Of a stretch of 57,551 nucleotides of DNA, positions 31,706-40,209 are shown in pieces. A program made the position numbers and the translations under genes. A model generated the notes under the pieces. That model had not been told where the DNA came from. It did no database searches and saw nothing but the letters and a program-made list of their open reading frames with translations. Origin of the DNA: a virus; IMG/VR virus record IMGVR_UViG_3300043449_001137, positions 1 through 57,551 of that record. One strand, 5' to 3'. Position 1 is the stretch's first letter, and each line of letters begins with the position of its first letter.

Positions 31706-32326
31706 TTACTCTGGTGACTCACCAGCTGAACTTGAATCAAGACCGTTATCGCCTAAGCCGCCTTCAAGGGCATCAGTACCACCAATATTGTGGTTAGCGT
31801 TATCGTACTTGATAGCAATAGTAATCTGTAATGGATCACTTGTTGCATAGTTGTTTTCACCATAGTTTACGTTTTGGATGTAGCAACCTGCTAGTTGCCA
31901 TGCATCTAAAACTTCGCCTGGTTGACCACCGTCTAAGTTTTCAATAGCCATACCAAACTTATAGCCGCCACCTGCGCGAACGCTGGCCTGGTTAGCATGG
32001 TCAACTTGCTTTTGCATTTGTGATGCAATAGCTCGTGCTACATTACCTGTAACGTCATCACGCACGGTTAGCGTAATTGCATCCCATGTGTGCTTACCGG
32101 CTAAGTTGATACGTGAATTGTAAACATCTACAACTACGTCATCGTGTGTTAGGCTTGGACGACTTACGCTTACAACTTGACTTGTTAGCTCTAAGTTTTG
32201 CAAAGGGTCGCTGTCTGAGCCAAATCCGTTTAATCTAACGCGGAAGCGATATGATAGCTTAGGTTGTACTAGAACCGCGCCTTCATTGCCTCCTGGTACG
32301 TTAAATTTGTCTAATTGAACTGCCAT
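31706..32326 (-). CDS. 19: Tail tube protein gp19
   Basis: 206 residues (T4 gp19 163). Hexameric rings of this protein form the inner tail tube. LSYRFRVRLNGFG, VSRPSLTHDDVVVDVYNSRINLAGKHTWDAITLTVRDD and NYATSDPLQITIAIKYDN are typical. The last 30 residues are an acidic Gly/Ser extension. A strong AGGAGA Shine-Dalgarno and a late promoter precede it; gp18 is upstream. Confidence 0.93.
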   Translation of the reverse strand: MAVQLDKFNVPGGNEGAVLVQPKLSYRFRVRLNGFGSDSDPLQNLELTSQVVSVSRPSLTHDDVVVDVYNSRINLAGKHTWDAITLTVRDDVTGNVARAIASQMQKQVDHANQASVRAGGGYKFGMAIENLDGGQPGEVLDAWQLAGCYIQNVNYGENNYATSDPLQITIAIKYDNANHNIGGTDALEGGLGDNGLDSSSAGESPE

Positions 32327-32348
32327 TTTATGTGTCTCCTGTTAGTGT

Positions 32349-32355
32349 TATTTAG
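32349..32355 (-). promoter_or_regulatory. Late promoter of gp19
   Basis: CTAAATA on the minus strand, 22 nt before the gp19 ATG, overlapping the gp18 stop; AGGAGA lies in the leader. Confidence 0.7.
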
Positions 32356-34745
32356 CGTGTACCATTGGCAATCGCGCCAGTGTTTACAACACGAACTGGG
32401 ATATAGATAAATTCAGCTGCCTTAACTGGCTCAATTGCCACGTCAATGTACAACTCGTTTCTATCAATTCGAGCAGGAGTGTTGTTTGTATCATCACAAA
32501 CTACTAAGAAGTCGTATACCGCACGTTTAGAGTACATGTCGGCTAAGAATGCGTTAAACACACTCAAAATACGATTACGTGTACGCTGGTCGTTTGGTTC
32601 AAAGATGAACGGACGAGCAATAACTTCAAAACGTTCACGCAAGTAAGCCAACAAGCGACCTACGTTTACGCGGTCAAGTGCAGAGTTGCTTGGATACAAT
32701 GTCTTTTGACCCCAGATATATAAACCTTGGCCTGGGAAGTTAACCAATGGGTTAACATTCTTTTCGTACAATGCATCACGTGAACCTTGATTCAACGCAA
32801 CTGGAACGAATTCGTTTTCTGCATTAACTGTACCTAAGTTACTGATACCACTTAGAGCACCGCGGACTAAACCAGCTGGAGCGAACCATGGATAAGCAAT
32901 TTGGTCGTTATAAGCAATGCCACGTAGAACTGAGTGACTTGCTGGAACTGCAACATCGTTACCGTCCAAGTCTGTTGATAAACCACTTGGGTAGTAAATT
33001 GCGGCACTGCCTGAACGTGTTACTAAGCCATCTGCACCGTTAGTGCCAGCGTTAGTACCTAATGACCAGTTAACAACATCAGTAATCTTGTTGCTTAACT
33101 TTAATGGAGTGTCAGCAATAACGAACGCTGTTTCTTTACGATCTAAGTTCAATGTAACCATTTCGTCGATACATTCAACATAACCCGGAGTAGCAATAAT
33201 GTTGAACACTAATGTTTCTGCACGTAGTTCATCACTGCTTGTTAGTGCGGCTTGTAAACGCTTTACAACAACACGGCGTTGTGCCTTGTCGAACATGTAT
33301 GGAGAACCTGCTTTAGGACCGCTATCAACGTTACCAGATTCTGACTGCCAGAAACCTTCTGTTGCATTCCATGCTTTTACGTTACCAGAGCTTACTGCGC
33401 TGTTCCATAACAACATACCTTCTGGGAAGTAAGCTGGGTTAGGAGCTTGATCATCCATTGGGTTGGCACCGTTCTCAACACCACTTGTGTCACCTGCTTC
33501 AGCTGTTAAGTCTGCAAACAATACACCATCTTGTGTTGTTTGGTCTGCATTGTCTTTAGCAACCCATTCGCTACCGTTCCATACTTTCAAGAATGGATAG
33601 TTAGCCATGTCATTTGTATCAACCCATACATCACCAAAACTTGGGGTAGTAGGTGCAATAGTGTTTACGTCAATTTGAGAAGCTGCCTTCCAAATTGGTG
33701 TATCATTTACTGTTGTCTTAACATAAACGTCAACCATTGTACCTGCATCATACCATAACTTACCGTCTGGTAATGCGCCTGTCGGGGCTGTAGCAGATGC
33801 ACTTACTGTTGGAGTTGCCCAAGCAGAGCCGTTGTAACGTTTGATTTCAAACTTGGCTTCGTTTGTAGTTGCGAATTGGAGATAAATGCTGTTTGTTACT
33901 AACTTTGTACCAAATTCTGTTGTAGCTGTAGCGTTATCAACATAACCAACTAATTGGTCAACATTGCCAGCGCCAATTGTTTGTGCTGTCCAGCTTTCAG
34001 TAGAAGCATTGTACTTTTTAACTTTTAAAGACAAGCCAGAATTTGGACTTGTTGTCTTAAACCATACTGCGCCAACTGTTGGAGTTGGGACTTGGTAGTG
34101 TGGTCCAACTGTTACTGTTGTGCTTAGGTTGCCAGAAGTAACTGCGGCCCATACTGCGCCACCTTCTACGCCTTCTACTTTTTTGTAGAAAGTTTTTACT
34201 GCACTTGTTGCATCTAATGCATAGTCGCCTAAGGCTCCTTCGCCGGCGCCTGGAACGCCGTCAGATACTAACACTGACTTAGCTACCCATGCAGAGCCGT
34301 TACCTTCAAACAAGCCCCATGTGCTTGCACTTGTATCTAACCAGTATTGGCCGTTTGTTGCTGGGCCTGTTGGAGCTTCTGCTTGTGGCTCTAATTCTTC
34401 CATGTTGAGGTCAGCACGTACTAGAACAGCACGGTTAGCAATACCAAGGTAGTAATAAGCGGCAAGCAAGCCGTATTCGTTTAATTCGTGACCATGTACA
34501 GGTGTACCGTCAACGATAGTGAACTTTGGTTCACCGTATAATTGTACCAACTCGCGTTGGCTTGTAACAATAAGTGGTTTCTTAGCAAAAGGTGCAGTAG
34601 TGTATTGTGCAACTGAACCATCTGGTGATGTTTTATTAGAACGTGTTGCTAAGACAATAACTGGAACTGTACCAGTGCCTGCAGATGCGTAGGCGCTTTC
34701 GTCAATAATCGAAACGCTTACACCTGGGGAACTTAATTGAGCCAT
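32352..34745 (-). CDS. 18: Tail sheath protein gp18 with a large inserted repeat region
   Basis: 797 residues (T4 gp18 659). Contractile sheath. The N-terminus SSPGVSVSIIDES..VPVIVLATRSNKT and the C-terminal part (VDVAIEPVKAAEFIYIPVRV) are the conserved sheath core of about 440 residues. Residues about 120-475 are an insertion built of about seven short units of the type G-x-[LV]-W-x-D-x(n)-K-x-[WY]-N-G-S-x-W-V (for example about 371-396, DVWVDT..LKVWNGSEWV). It would decorate the outside of the sheath. Late promoter, 44-nt leader, GGAGA Shine-Dalgarno. Confidence 0.95.
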   Translation of the reverse strand: MAQLSSPGVSVSIIDESAYASAGTGTVPVIVLATRSNKTSPDGSVAQYTTAPFAKKPLIVTSQRELVQLYGEPKFTIVDGTPVHGHELNEYGLLAAYYYLGIANRAVLVRADLNMEELEPQAEAPTGPATNGQYWLDTSASTWGLFEGNGSAWVAKSVLVSDGVPGAGEGALGDYALDATSAVKTFYKKVEGVEGGAVWAAVTSGNLSTTVTVGPHYQVPTPTVGAVWFKTTSPNSGLSLKVKKYNASTESWTAQTIGAGNVDQLVGYVDNATATTEFGTKLVTNSIYLQFATTNEAKFEIKRYNGSAWATPTVSASATAPTGALPDGKLWYDAGTMVDVYVKTTVNDTPIWKAASQIDVNTIAPTTPSFGDVWVDTNDMANYPFLKVWNGSEWVAKDNADQTTQDGVLFADLTAEAGDTSGVENGANPMDDQAPNPAYFPEGMLLWNSAVSSGNVKAWNATEGFWQSESGNVDSGPKAGSPYMFDKAQRRVVVKRLQAALTSSDELRAETLVFNIIATPGYVECIDEMVTLNLDRKETAFVIADTPLKLSNKITDVVNWSLGTNAGTNGADGLVTRSGSAAIYYPSGLSTDLDGNDVAVPASHSVLRGIAYNDQIAYPWFAPAGLVRGALSGISNLGTVNAENEFVPVALNQGSRDALYEKNVNPLVNFPGQGLYIWGQKTLYPSNSALDRVNVGRLLAYLRERFEVIARPFIFEPNDQRTRNRILSVFNAFLADMYSKRAVYDFLVVCDDTNNTPARIDRNELYIDVAIEPVKAAEFIYIPVRVVNTGAIANGTR

Positions 34746-34757
34746 TTTATATTTCTC

Positions 34758-34785
34758 CGTAATCTAAGGGATCATACCCTTTACG
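34758..34785 (-). other. Leader stem-loop next to the gp18 Shine-Dalgarno
   Basis: On the minus strand CGTAA pairs with TTACG and AGGG with CCCT inside it. The structure ends against CGGAG. It could tune gp18 translation or protect the mRNA 5' end. Confidence 0.45.
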
Positions 34786-34789
34786 AAGA

Positions 34790-34796
34790 TATTTAG
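34790..34796 (-). promoter_or_regulatory. Late promoter of gp18
   Basis: CTAAATA on the minus strand, 44 nt before the ATG at 34745. Confidence 0.65.
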
Positions 34797-34846
34797 CGCA
34801 AAGTGCTAAATTTGGCCCTATTTACCGGAAAATGCTATTTTACGAT

Positions 34847-35470
34847 TTACTGGACAATCGCCGCTATACGTTTGTATAGATCATCTACAGTGCCATTGTT
34901 ATCTAGTATATAGTCAAAATTAGTTCCAACCCATGCTGTTTCGCTTGCATGAATCTTTTCATTGGCTAGCCAATTTGCCGCTGACTCTACACCTTTGTTT
35001 GCTTGTACTGCAATGTCGACCCAATGTGGCTGAATTCCGCGTTCGACACATACAACAATACCGCCTGCATTTTTGATTGCTTTAATTTCATTAGGGAAAC
35101 GGCAGTCACTGATAACAATACTGTCTTTGCTATTACGCAACCGTGCTTCTAAGGAAGCAATCCAAATGTCATCGTGAAAGCTACGACGACAAACTTCTGT
35201 ACCCCAAAGTTGCAGTACCAATCGTGGAGTGAGCTCGGGCATGTTTAGTCGTTCAGCCCACCATGGATCAATTTGTTCGCGCCATTCACGAGCTTGTTTA
35301 GTACGTCCTTCAAGCAATTCGCGGTCCCAACCAAATACGGCTGCAACTGCATCTTTGAGGGTAGCGGCAAATGAGTCTCGTCGGAACTCGTGGAAGTTAA
35401 CCAAGTAGTCTGCGGCAGTGTCTTTGCCGGAACCAATAAAACCGCAGATACCAATAATTTGTTTAGTCAT
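34847..35470 (-). CDS. 1: Deoxynucleoside monophosphate kinase, gp1-type
   Basis: 207 residues (T4 gp1 241). Phosphorylates dNMPs to dNDPs for phage DNA synthesis. P-loop GFIGSGKDTAAD at 10-21, then FRRDSFAATLKDAV, LQLWGTEVCRR, WIASLEARL and IVISDCRFPNEI, all characteristic of the gp1 family. TATAAC close to the ATG lacks a good -35 at normal spacing. Confidence 0.92.
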   Translation of the reverse strand: MTKQIIGICGFIGSGKDTAADYLVNFHEFRRDSFAATLKDAVAAVFGWDRELLEGRTKQAREWREQIDPWWAERLNMPELTPRLVLQLWGTEVCRRSFHDDIWIASLEARLRNSKDSIVISDCRFPNEIKAIKNAGGIVVCVERGIQPHWVDIAVQANKGVESAANWLANEKIHASETAWVGTNFDYILDNNGTVDDLYKRIAAIVQ

Positions 35471-35509
35471 GTGTTATACTAACACAACTACACAATAAAA
35501 TCAACGGTT

Positions 35510-36136
35510 TTACTTTTCGTATTTTACCATAAAGTCAGAACAGGTTCTAAACATTTGTGGAACTAGGTTTTTCTCTTTATCAATTAGTCTATGCAGGTCT
35601 GCAAATTCCTCTGCATAGTTCACTGCTCGTAATGCGTTTAGCACCAATTCAACGCAACTGACATGAGTGTCATCAGACAGATCAAACAAGTCATCGTAAG
35701 GCTTGCCCTGTTGCTTTAACAAGGCATCAATGATCTTGGTCCATTCTGCGTTGTCAATGTTATTTGGTGTCAGCAAGCATACAGTGTCGCACTCAAACAC
35801 TTGATCAAATGTGGAATAATGTACTCCTACACCTGTTGCTTCAACAAACTTAAAGCTGGCAGTGTCTGTGGGATCAGTAATGTTGTCGCAGTTCATTAGT
35901 GCATGGCTGTAGTTTGCCCATACTCCGGTCTTGATCCAAGACAAGAATGAAACCACAATACTGCTTAGGTGGTGACGGTCCCCGGTTAGGATAATATAAT
36001 AACCGTTGGCTAAAAGGCGAGCCAACTCATCTCGATCAGTTACCGTAATATATGTTTTCTTGCTCCAAGAGATTTTTCCCGGAAGCATTGCGATCCAATG
36101 ATATATTTTATAAAGTAAGGTAGAGTATTTTGACAT
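35510..36136 (-). CDS. Permuted papain-like (YiiX/C92) cysteine peptidase or amidase
   Basis: 208 residues from ATG 36136; the reading frame can also start at TTG 36148. Family pattern: SHALMN with His78, FVEATGVGVHYSTF, GKPYDDLFDL and HVSCVELV with Cys161. Enzymes of this NlpC/P60-related family cut amide bonds in cell-wall peptides, proteins or lipids. It may be a lysis or virion enzyme; there is no signal peptide, although the first 20 residues are weakly hydrophobic. The start shares one base with the GNAT gene stop (TAATG). Confidence 0.75.
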   Translation of the reverse strand: MSKYSTLLYKIYHWIAMLPGKISWSKKTYITVTDRDELARLLANGYYIILTGDRHHLSSIVVSFLSWIKTGVWANYSHALMNCDNITDPTDTASFKFVEATGVGVHYSTFDQVFECDTVCLLTPNNIDNAEWTKIIDALLKQQGKPYDDLFDLSDDTHVSCVELVLNALRAVNYAEEFADLHRLIDKEKNLVPQMFRTCSDFMVKYEK

Positions 36137-36999
36137 TATCCTGTCCAAACTGCATATAAGCCGCCACTGGAATCATAACCGCCGTAAACTTTACTTAGGT
36201 TTGTGTTTACATGTGCTTCAAGTTCTTGCTTGGTGGTATTTGGCTTGACATCAAAGGCAAAGTAATGTGTACCAGATTTATTTTGACCTATGTGTTCTCC
36301 GCCTAGCTTGCCCATGATAATGTCTATTCTGTTTTCGGCTGCTTTGTTTTGACTGGCTATCCATCGCTTATCATCACTGCGGTTGACCTTTGAAGTATCA
36401 TAAGTGTGTAAGTCGCTATCATCTATTTCCATGTAGCCTTTTAATTGAACACCTGGAACCTGACTCAGACTCATCCAGTTTCTGCGACCGCCAGGCGTTT
36501 GACTGCTACCTGCCAATAAAGGACGCTTCATTATGGTCAGAACGATACCATACAGTGCTTTAGCAATACCGCTGCCGCGATAGTCTTCATCTACTGTAAT
36601 TGTTCCTACCTGTACAGCGCCTGGCAGTGGGAATCTTCTACCTACACTGTCCACTGTAAGTTGTCCAATCAGTTTACCAGGACTACGGTCAAACTCTGCC
36701 TTGCGTCTAGCATCTCGTTGTTGCACGTATTCAATTCTGCTTTCCCATTCGCGTCTGGTATAATATGACGGACGCTGACCTATAGGTGCTGGCTGGAATT
36801 CACCTTTCTTGGCAGGATCCCACATTTTGATTATGAAATCGTCACTGTCTTTGGTTATAGAATACAGTAGCCCGCTGCCGCCCGGAAGTTCACGCACCGA
36901 CTTTTCTCTACCGTAGGAGTCAAGATATTCTTTGCCACCACTGAATCCAGTAGGACTCAATCGCTCTATTTCGTCTAGTTGTAATTCGCTTATTTTCAT
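36136..36999 (-). CDS. GNAT-family N-acetyltransferase with capsid-targeting-like N-terminus
   Basis: 287 residues. Acetyl-CoA-binding motif A at about 130-150: QVGTITVDEDYRGSGIAKAL. The N-terminal 60 residues are not part of the GNAT core and begin MKISELQLDE, similar to three other proteins in this window. The last part (HYFAFDVKPNTTKQELEAHV) is unassigned. The substrate is unknown. It lies 3 nt after the gp13-like gene and runs into the peptidase gene. Confidence 0.8.
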   Translation of the reverse strand: MKISELQLDEIERLSPTGFSGGKEYLDSYGREKSVRELPGGSGLLYSITKDSDDFIIKMWDPAKKGEFQPAPIGQRPSYYTRREWESRIEYVQQRDARRKAEFDRSPGKLIGQLTVDSVGRRFPLPGAVQVGTITVDEDYRGSGIAKALYGIVLTIMKRPLLAGSSQTPGGRRNWMSLSQVPGVQLKGYMEIDDSDLHTYDTSKVNRSDDKRWIASQNKAAENRIDIIMGKLGGEHIGQNKSGTHYFAFDVKPNTTKQELEAHVNTNLSKVYGGYDSSGGLYAVWTG

Positions 37000-37002
37000 A
37001 CG

Positions 37003-37752
37003 TTATCCAAAAATAAACCCTAGTGGAGTACCACCGTCGGCAAATGTTTTTAGATCGTCATCTAACTTTTCAAGTTCGGCTTGTGCTTGTGAAATCAAAT
37101 CGTTACCGTTCAATGTAACGCCACCTTGAGGTCCAGCTAAACTTGCAAACTTACTACGTGCTTGACCCAGCATCATTTTGGCTTGGGCTGTGGCATAATC
37201 TCTAATCCAAGGACCCGAGCTAGTGTCGGCTAACAATGCTTCGTCTGGACGATAGTTATAAGTGTGTAGCAATACTGATTCTTCACCTTTGATGTTGCGG
37301 TGTAGATTGATTTGCTTGCTTGTTTGACTCCATGTAAATGTAACATTGGCACCAAACATACGTCCCAATAACTCACGTTGTCCCATGTACAACTCAAACG
37401 ATAGTAGCCCTTGACCACGTGCGGCATTGAGCATGTACATGTTTAAGTATGCGGCTTCAAATGGCTCAAACCCTGTGCTTGTTGTGCCTACTCCGCCGGC
37501 GCTTGCACGATAAACAACTTTAACGTCAATGACTTCTTCTGGGAGAGTGTACGAGCTATTGCCTTCTGTTAAGTTTAGTAGCATGAAGCTTTCTTCTACT
37601 GCTCTACTAGAACGTTGGCGATATTTGCCAACGGCTTTATCAATAGCTAGGTCGTAGTGTTCTTTGTCTAATTCGACATCTACTAAGCCACCGCCAAGCA
37701 TTAGCTCAATGTTTTTTGCGGCTTTAGAACGTTGTGTTGTGTTGTTTTGCAT
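37003..37752 (-). CDS. 13: Neck protein gp13-like
   Basis: 249 residues (T4 gp13 309). Caps the portal after packaging together with gp14. The pattern LGGGLVDVELDKEHYDLAIDKAVGKYRQRS followed by LLNLTEGNSSYTLPEEVIDVKVVYR resembles gp13-type neck proteins, and gp14-, gp15- and gp18-type genes are nearby. The Shine-Dalgarno GGAGA and ATG touch the inner arm of a 9-bp inverted repeat with a late promoter in its loop. Confidence 0.65.
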   Translation of the reverse strand: MQNNTTQRSKAAKNIELMLGGGLVDVELDKEHYDLAIDKAVGKYRQRSSRAVEESFMLLNLTEGNSSYTLPEEVIDVKVVYRASAGGVGTTSTGFEPFEAAYLNMYMLNAARGQGLLSFELYMGQRELLGRMFGANVTFTWSQTSKQINLHRNIKGEESVLLHTYNYRPDEALLADTSSGPWIRDYATAQAKMMLGQARSKFASLAGPQGGVTLNGNDLISQAQAELEKLDDDLKTFADGGTPLGFIFG

Positions 37753-37787
37753 GTGCAGTCTCCAGTATTATTTACCGAAGACTGCAC
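37753..37787 (-). promoter_or_regulatory. Late promoter inside an RBS-masking hairpin
   Basis: Perfect 9-bp arms 37753-37761 and 37779-37787 with a 17-nt loop. GTAAATA (37769-37775) is in the loop. The inner arm abuts the ATG at 37752 and covers part of the GGAGA Shine-Dalgarno. A late transcript would start near 37763 and lack the outer arm; read-through RNA would form the hairpin. Confidence 0.75.
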
Positions 37788-37796
37788 TGCTAGTCC

Positions 37797-39008
37797 TTAC
37801 TTAATTGCGCGAAGCAGGATTGTTTCTGGACTAATTCGTCCTTTTAGCTTGGTCTCGACACTTTTAATAGTATCCATAAACTTACGAAGCCCGGGCTTAC
37901 CTTGTGTTTTAAACTCAGCTAGCTTTTCTGCAGGCTTGCGTAGTGTCTTGCAGGTACTCTTAAGTTCGTCAAAACCAACAATAGCAGAACCTTTAACACC
38001 AAGTGTGCTAATAGCCATATCCCCGTGTGTAGATACTACAAAGCGGCCCAATTTGCGTGTCTTAGTATTATAAGTCCACAGCTCGCTCATGCCCAAAATC
38101 TCAGTTGGGTTAATACTCTTAAGTCCAAGTTCGGCAAACTCCTTAAGATACTTGAGACCTTTAACTTGACGCTCAGGCGGAACAGGCTTGCGCTTGGGCT
38201 TGGCACGAGTTGCAATCTTGCTAGTCTTATACGCCATAGCATCATTGATAATGCTTTCATACATTTTAATGTATGCTTTAACATCACGCTTGCCCAGGTG
38301 CTTGTATGCTTCCATCAACTGGCCATCTTTGCCTTCGAGCAATTCGTTCATTTCGTTGATACGTGGTTGAATTAGATCCACAATCTTAGACGAATACTGA
38401 ACTGCAATATTTGCAACTGACAGCAAATGGAATACCTTAGGGTCCTTGCCATCTGTAATAAAGTCGTCAATTGCTCCTTCGATATCGCCCATTGTTTCGC
38501 TAAACTTTTCTGCCAGGCGATCTTGGATGGTTTCCTTCTTTACGACAGGAACATCTTTTTCTGCTTCAACTTCGTCGGCATCATCTTTACCAGACTTTAC
38601 AGCCTTTTCAATTTCAGACTTTAACCATGCGGCAGTGTCTCGTCCTTGATTGAACCCTGAATGAACAGGAGGCATACCTCGCACCAGGCATGCGGCAACT
38701 CCGCATAGTGTAGAATTTACGCGGCTATCTTTTAGCTTACGAAATTCCCCAATGGCATCTTTTTTGTATCCTGCAGATTCCATCCACTCAGCGACTTTTG
38801 GCCGCAAATCTTTTACACTACTTTCAAGACGGTAGTACTCCATGGCGCGGCGGAAGTGTCGTGTAAACTGCTCTCCATTAAACTCTGCGGCACCTTCCCA
38901 GGTTGGGCTAAAGTCCTTGACTCCACGAGAGCGATGAGCATTAACCTGCTTTGCAGTGACCCGCGTTTTCTTTGCAGGAACAGGTTTTTTCTTAGTTGCA
39001 GTAGCCAT
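37797..39008 (-). CDS. Hypothetical basic protein, probably early
   Basis: 403 residues, no family recognised. The Lys/Arg-rich N-terminus (MATATKKKPVPAKKTRVTAKQ) resembles a nucleic-acid-binding tail. A helical central region (IQDRLAEKFSETMGDIEGAID) and a basic linker (ATRAKPKRKPVPPERQ) follow; the C-terminal domain (KLGRFVVSTHGDMAISTLGVKGSAIVGF) looks beta-rich. Its promoter is the only perfect sigma70 consensus seen here, so strong early expression is expected. Confidence 0.82.
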   Translation of the reverse strand: MATATKKKPVPAKKTRVTAKQVNAHRSRGVKDFSPTWEGAAEFNGEQFTRHFRRAMEYYRLESSVKDLRPKVAEWMESAGYKKDAIGEFRKLKDSRVNSTLCGVAACLVRGMPPVHSGFNQGRDTAAWLKSEIEKAVKSGKDDADEVEAEKDVPVVKKETIQDRLAEKFSETMGDIEGAIDDFITDGKDPKVFHLLSVANIAVQYSSKIVDLIQPRINEMNELLEGKDGQLMEAYKHLGKRDVKAYIKMYESIINDAMAYKTSKIATRAKPKRKPVPPERQVKGLKYLKEFAELGLKSINPTEILGMSELWTYNTKTRKLGRFVVSTHGDMAISTLGVKGSAIVGFDELKSTCKTLRKPAEKLAEFKTQGKPGLRKFMDTIKSVETKLKGRISPETILLRAIK

Positions 39009-39038
39009 TTTTACTCCGTTTAGTGTGTCAATGATGTT

Positions 39039-39067
39039 ATTATAACTTATCCGGGAACGTCTGTCAA
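39039..39067 (-). promoter_or_regulatory. Perfect-consensus sigma70 promoter
   Basis: TTGACA (39062-39067), 17-bp spacer, TATAAT (39039-39044) on the minus strand. Leader of about 25 nt with CGGAG Shine-Dalgarno. Confidence 0.9.
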
Positions 39068-39070
39068 CCG

Positions 39071-39077
39071 GTAAATA
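39071..39077 (+). promoter_or_regulatory. Late promoter of the gp14-gp15 unit
   Basis: GTAAATA on the plus strand, 40 nt before the ATG at 39118; it lies 3 bp from the -35 of the divergent early promoter. Confidence 0.6.
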
Positions 39078-39117
39078 ACACTAAGAAACAGGTCCTTTTT
39101 GGTCCTACAGGGAAAAC

Positions 39118-40209
39118 ATGCCTAAATTATCACTTTGGAAAAACGCCAAAACAAACGATTACCACTATCAGGATAGGGTTATTCGCGAAGCCGTGGGTGC
39201 AGGTGGCACATCTATCTTGATCCACAAATATCTTGGACCAGCTGCCGTAGAAGATGGATCTGATCCTGCCAAGCCAAACTTGGCAGAAAAGGGTGAGATC
39301 AACGAAATGGATATCCAGGACATTTTGTTCATGGAAAATCGCGATCGTGTATACGACACAACTGTTTATGAACTTCGCGGAACTTACAATGTAAGCGATC
39401 AGGACTTTGATTTGAGTCAATTTGGTTTATTCTTAAATGCCGACACCTTGTTTATCACCTTCCATACCAACGAAATGGTAGAACGTCTTGGACGCAAGCT
39501 GATGGCAGGTGACGTACTTGAATTGCCGCACCTAAATGACGACTTGCTGTTGGACGCTAATGCAAAAAGCATTAACAAGTTTTATGCTATCCAAGATGCC
39601 GCACGTTCAGCAGAAGGCTTTGGGCCAACTTGGTGGCCACACTTGTGGCGTATCAAAGCCGCACCTATCAATGACGCACAAGAGTATCGTAGCCTGTTGG
39701 GTGATCCCGAAGATGAAGATAGTTTGAAAAATGCGTTGAGTACGTACAACAAAGAAATTGCAATTTCAAATGCAATTGTTGCATCTGCAGAAGTCATTAC
39801 ACCAGCCGCTGGTTATAAGAATACAGAGTTTACTGAATCAACTTATGCTCCAGTTATCAATGGATTTGACGGATCTGGCGAGTCAAGCCTAGCTGTTAAC
39901 TCTTCTGAAAACGTAGCAGTTGGTGGTGATACTACCCATATCAATTCTGGATTGTCATTCCCAATTGATCCATCACAAGGTGATTTGTTTGTTAGAAATG
40001 ATTTCCAACCACAACGACTATTTGTGTATCGTGGCAACAAGTGGCATAGACTTGCCGATAACTCAGCTTCAACTGGTTGGGCAACATCTGCAACTAATGC
40101 AGGACCGTTTATCAATAATTCAGCAACTACAACAAATAACGCTGGTGAAACTATTCCACAACGTCAAGCACTAAGTGGTGTATTTGTTAAACCTAAGGCA
40201 GACAATTAA
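39118..40209 (+). CDS. 14: Neck protein gp14-like
   Basis: 363 residues (T4 gp14 256). Part of the head-tail joining neck. The segment FDLSQFGLFLNADTLFITF..LMAGDVLELPH followed by KSINKFYAIQD parallels the gp14 region FGMQVQDEVTLSI..EGDLIYFP. The C-terminal 120 residues form a module with GDLFVRNDF..QRLFVYRGNKWHRL and end ETIPQRQALS..KPKADN, as I recall from other T4-like aquatic phages. Shine-Dalgarno AGGGA; the stop shares one base with the gp15 start. Confidence 0.7.
   Translation: MPKLSLWKNAKTNDYHYQDRVIREAVGAGGTSILIHKYLGPAAVEDGSDPAKPNLAEKGEINEMDIQDILFMENRDRVYDTTVYELRGTYNVSDQDFDLSQFGLFLNADTLFITFHTNEMVERLGRKLMAGDVLELPHLNDDLLLDANAKSINKFYAIQDAARSAEGFGPTWWPHLWRIKAAPINDAQEYRSLLGDPEDEDSLKNALSTYNKEIAISNAIVASAEVITPAAGYKNTEFTESTYAPVINGFDGSGESSLAVNSSENVAVGGDTTHINSGLSFPIDPSQGDLFVRNDFQPQRLFVYRGNKWHRLADNSASTGWATSATNAGPFINNSATTTNNAGETIPQRQALSGVFVKPKADN

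Noticed and set aside
35473-35504. TATAAC just before the dNMP kinase ATG with TTGATT upstream
   Set aside because: The spacer would be 20 bp and the gap to the ATG only 2 nt; too weak to call.
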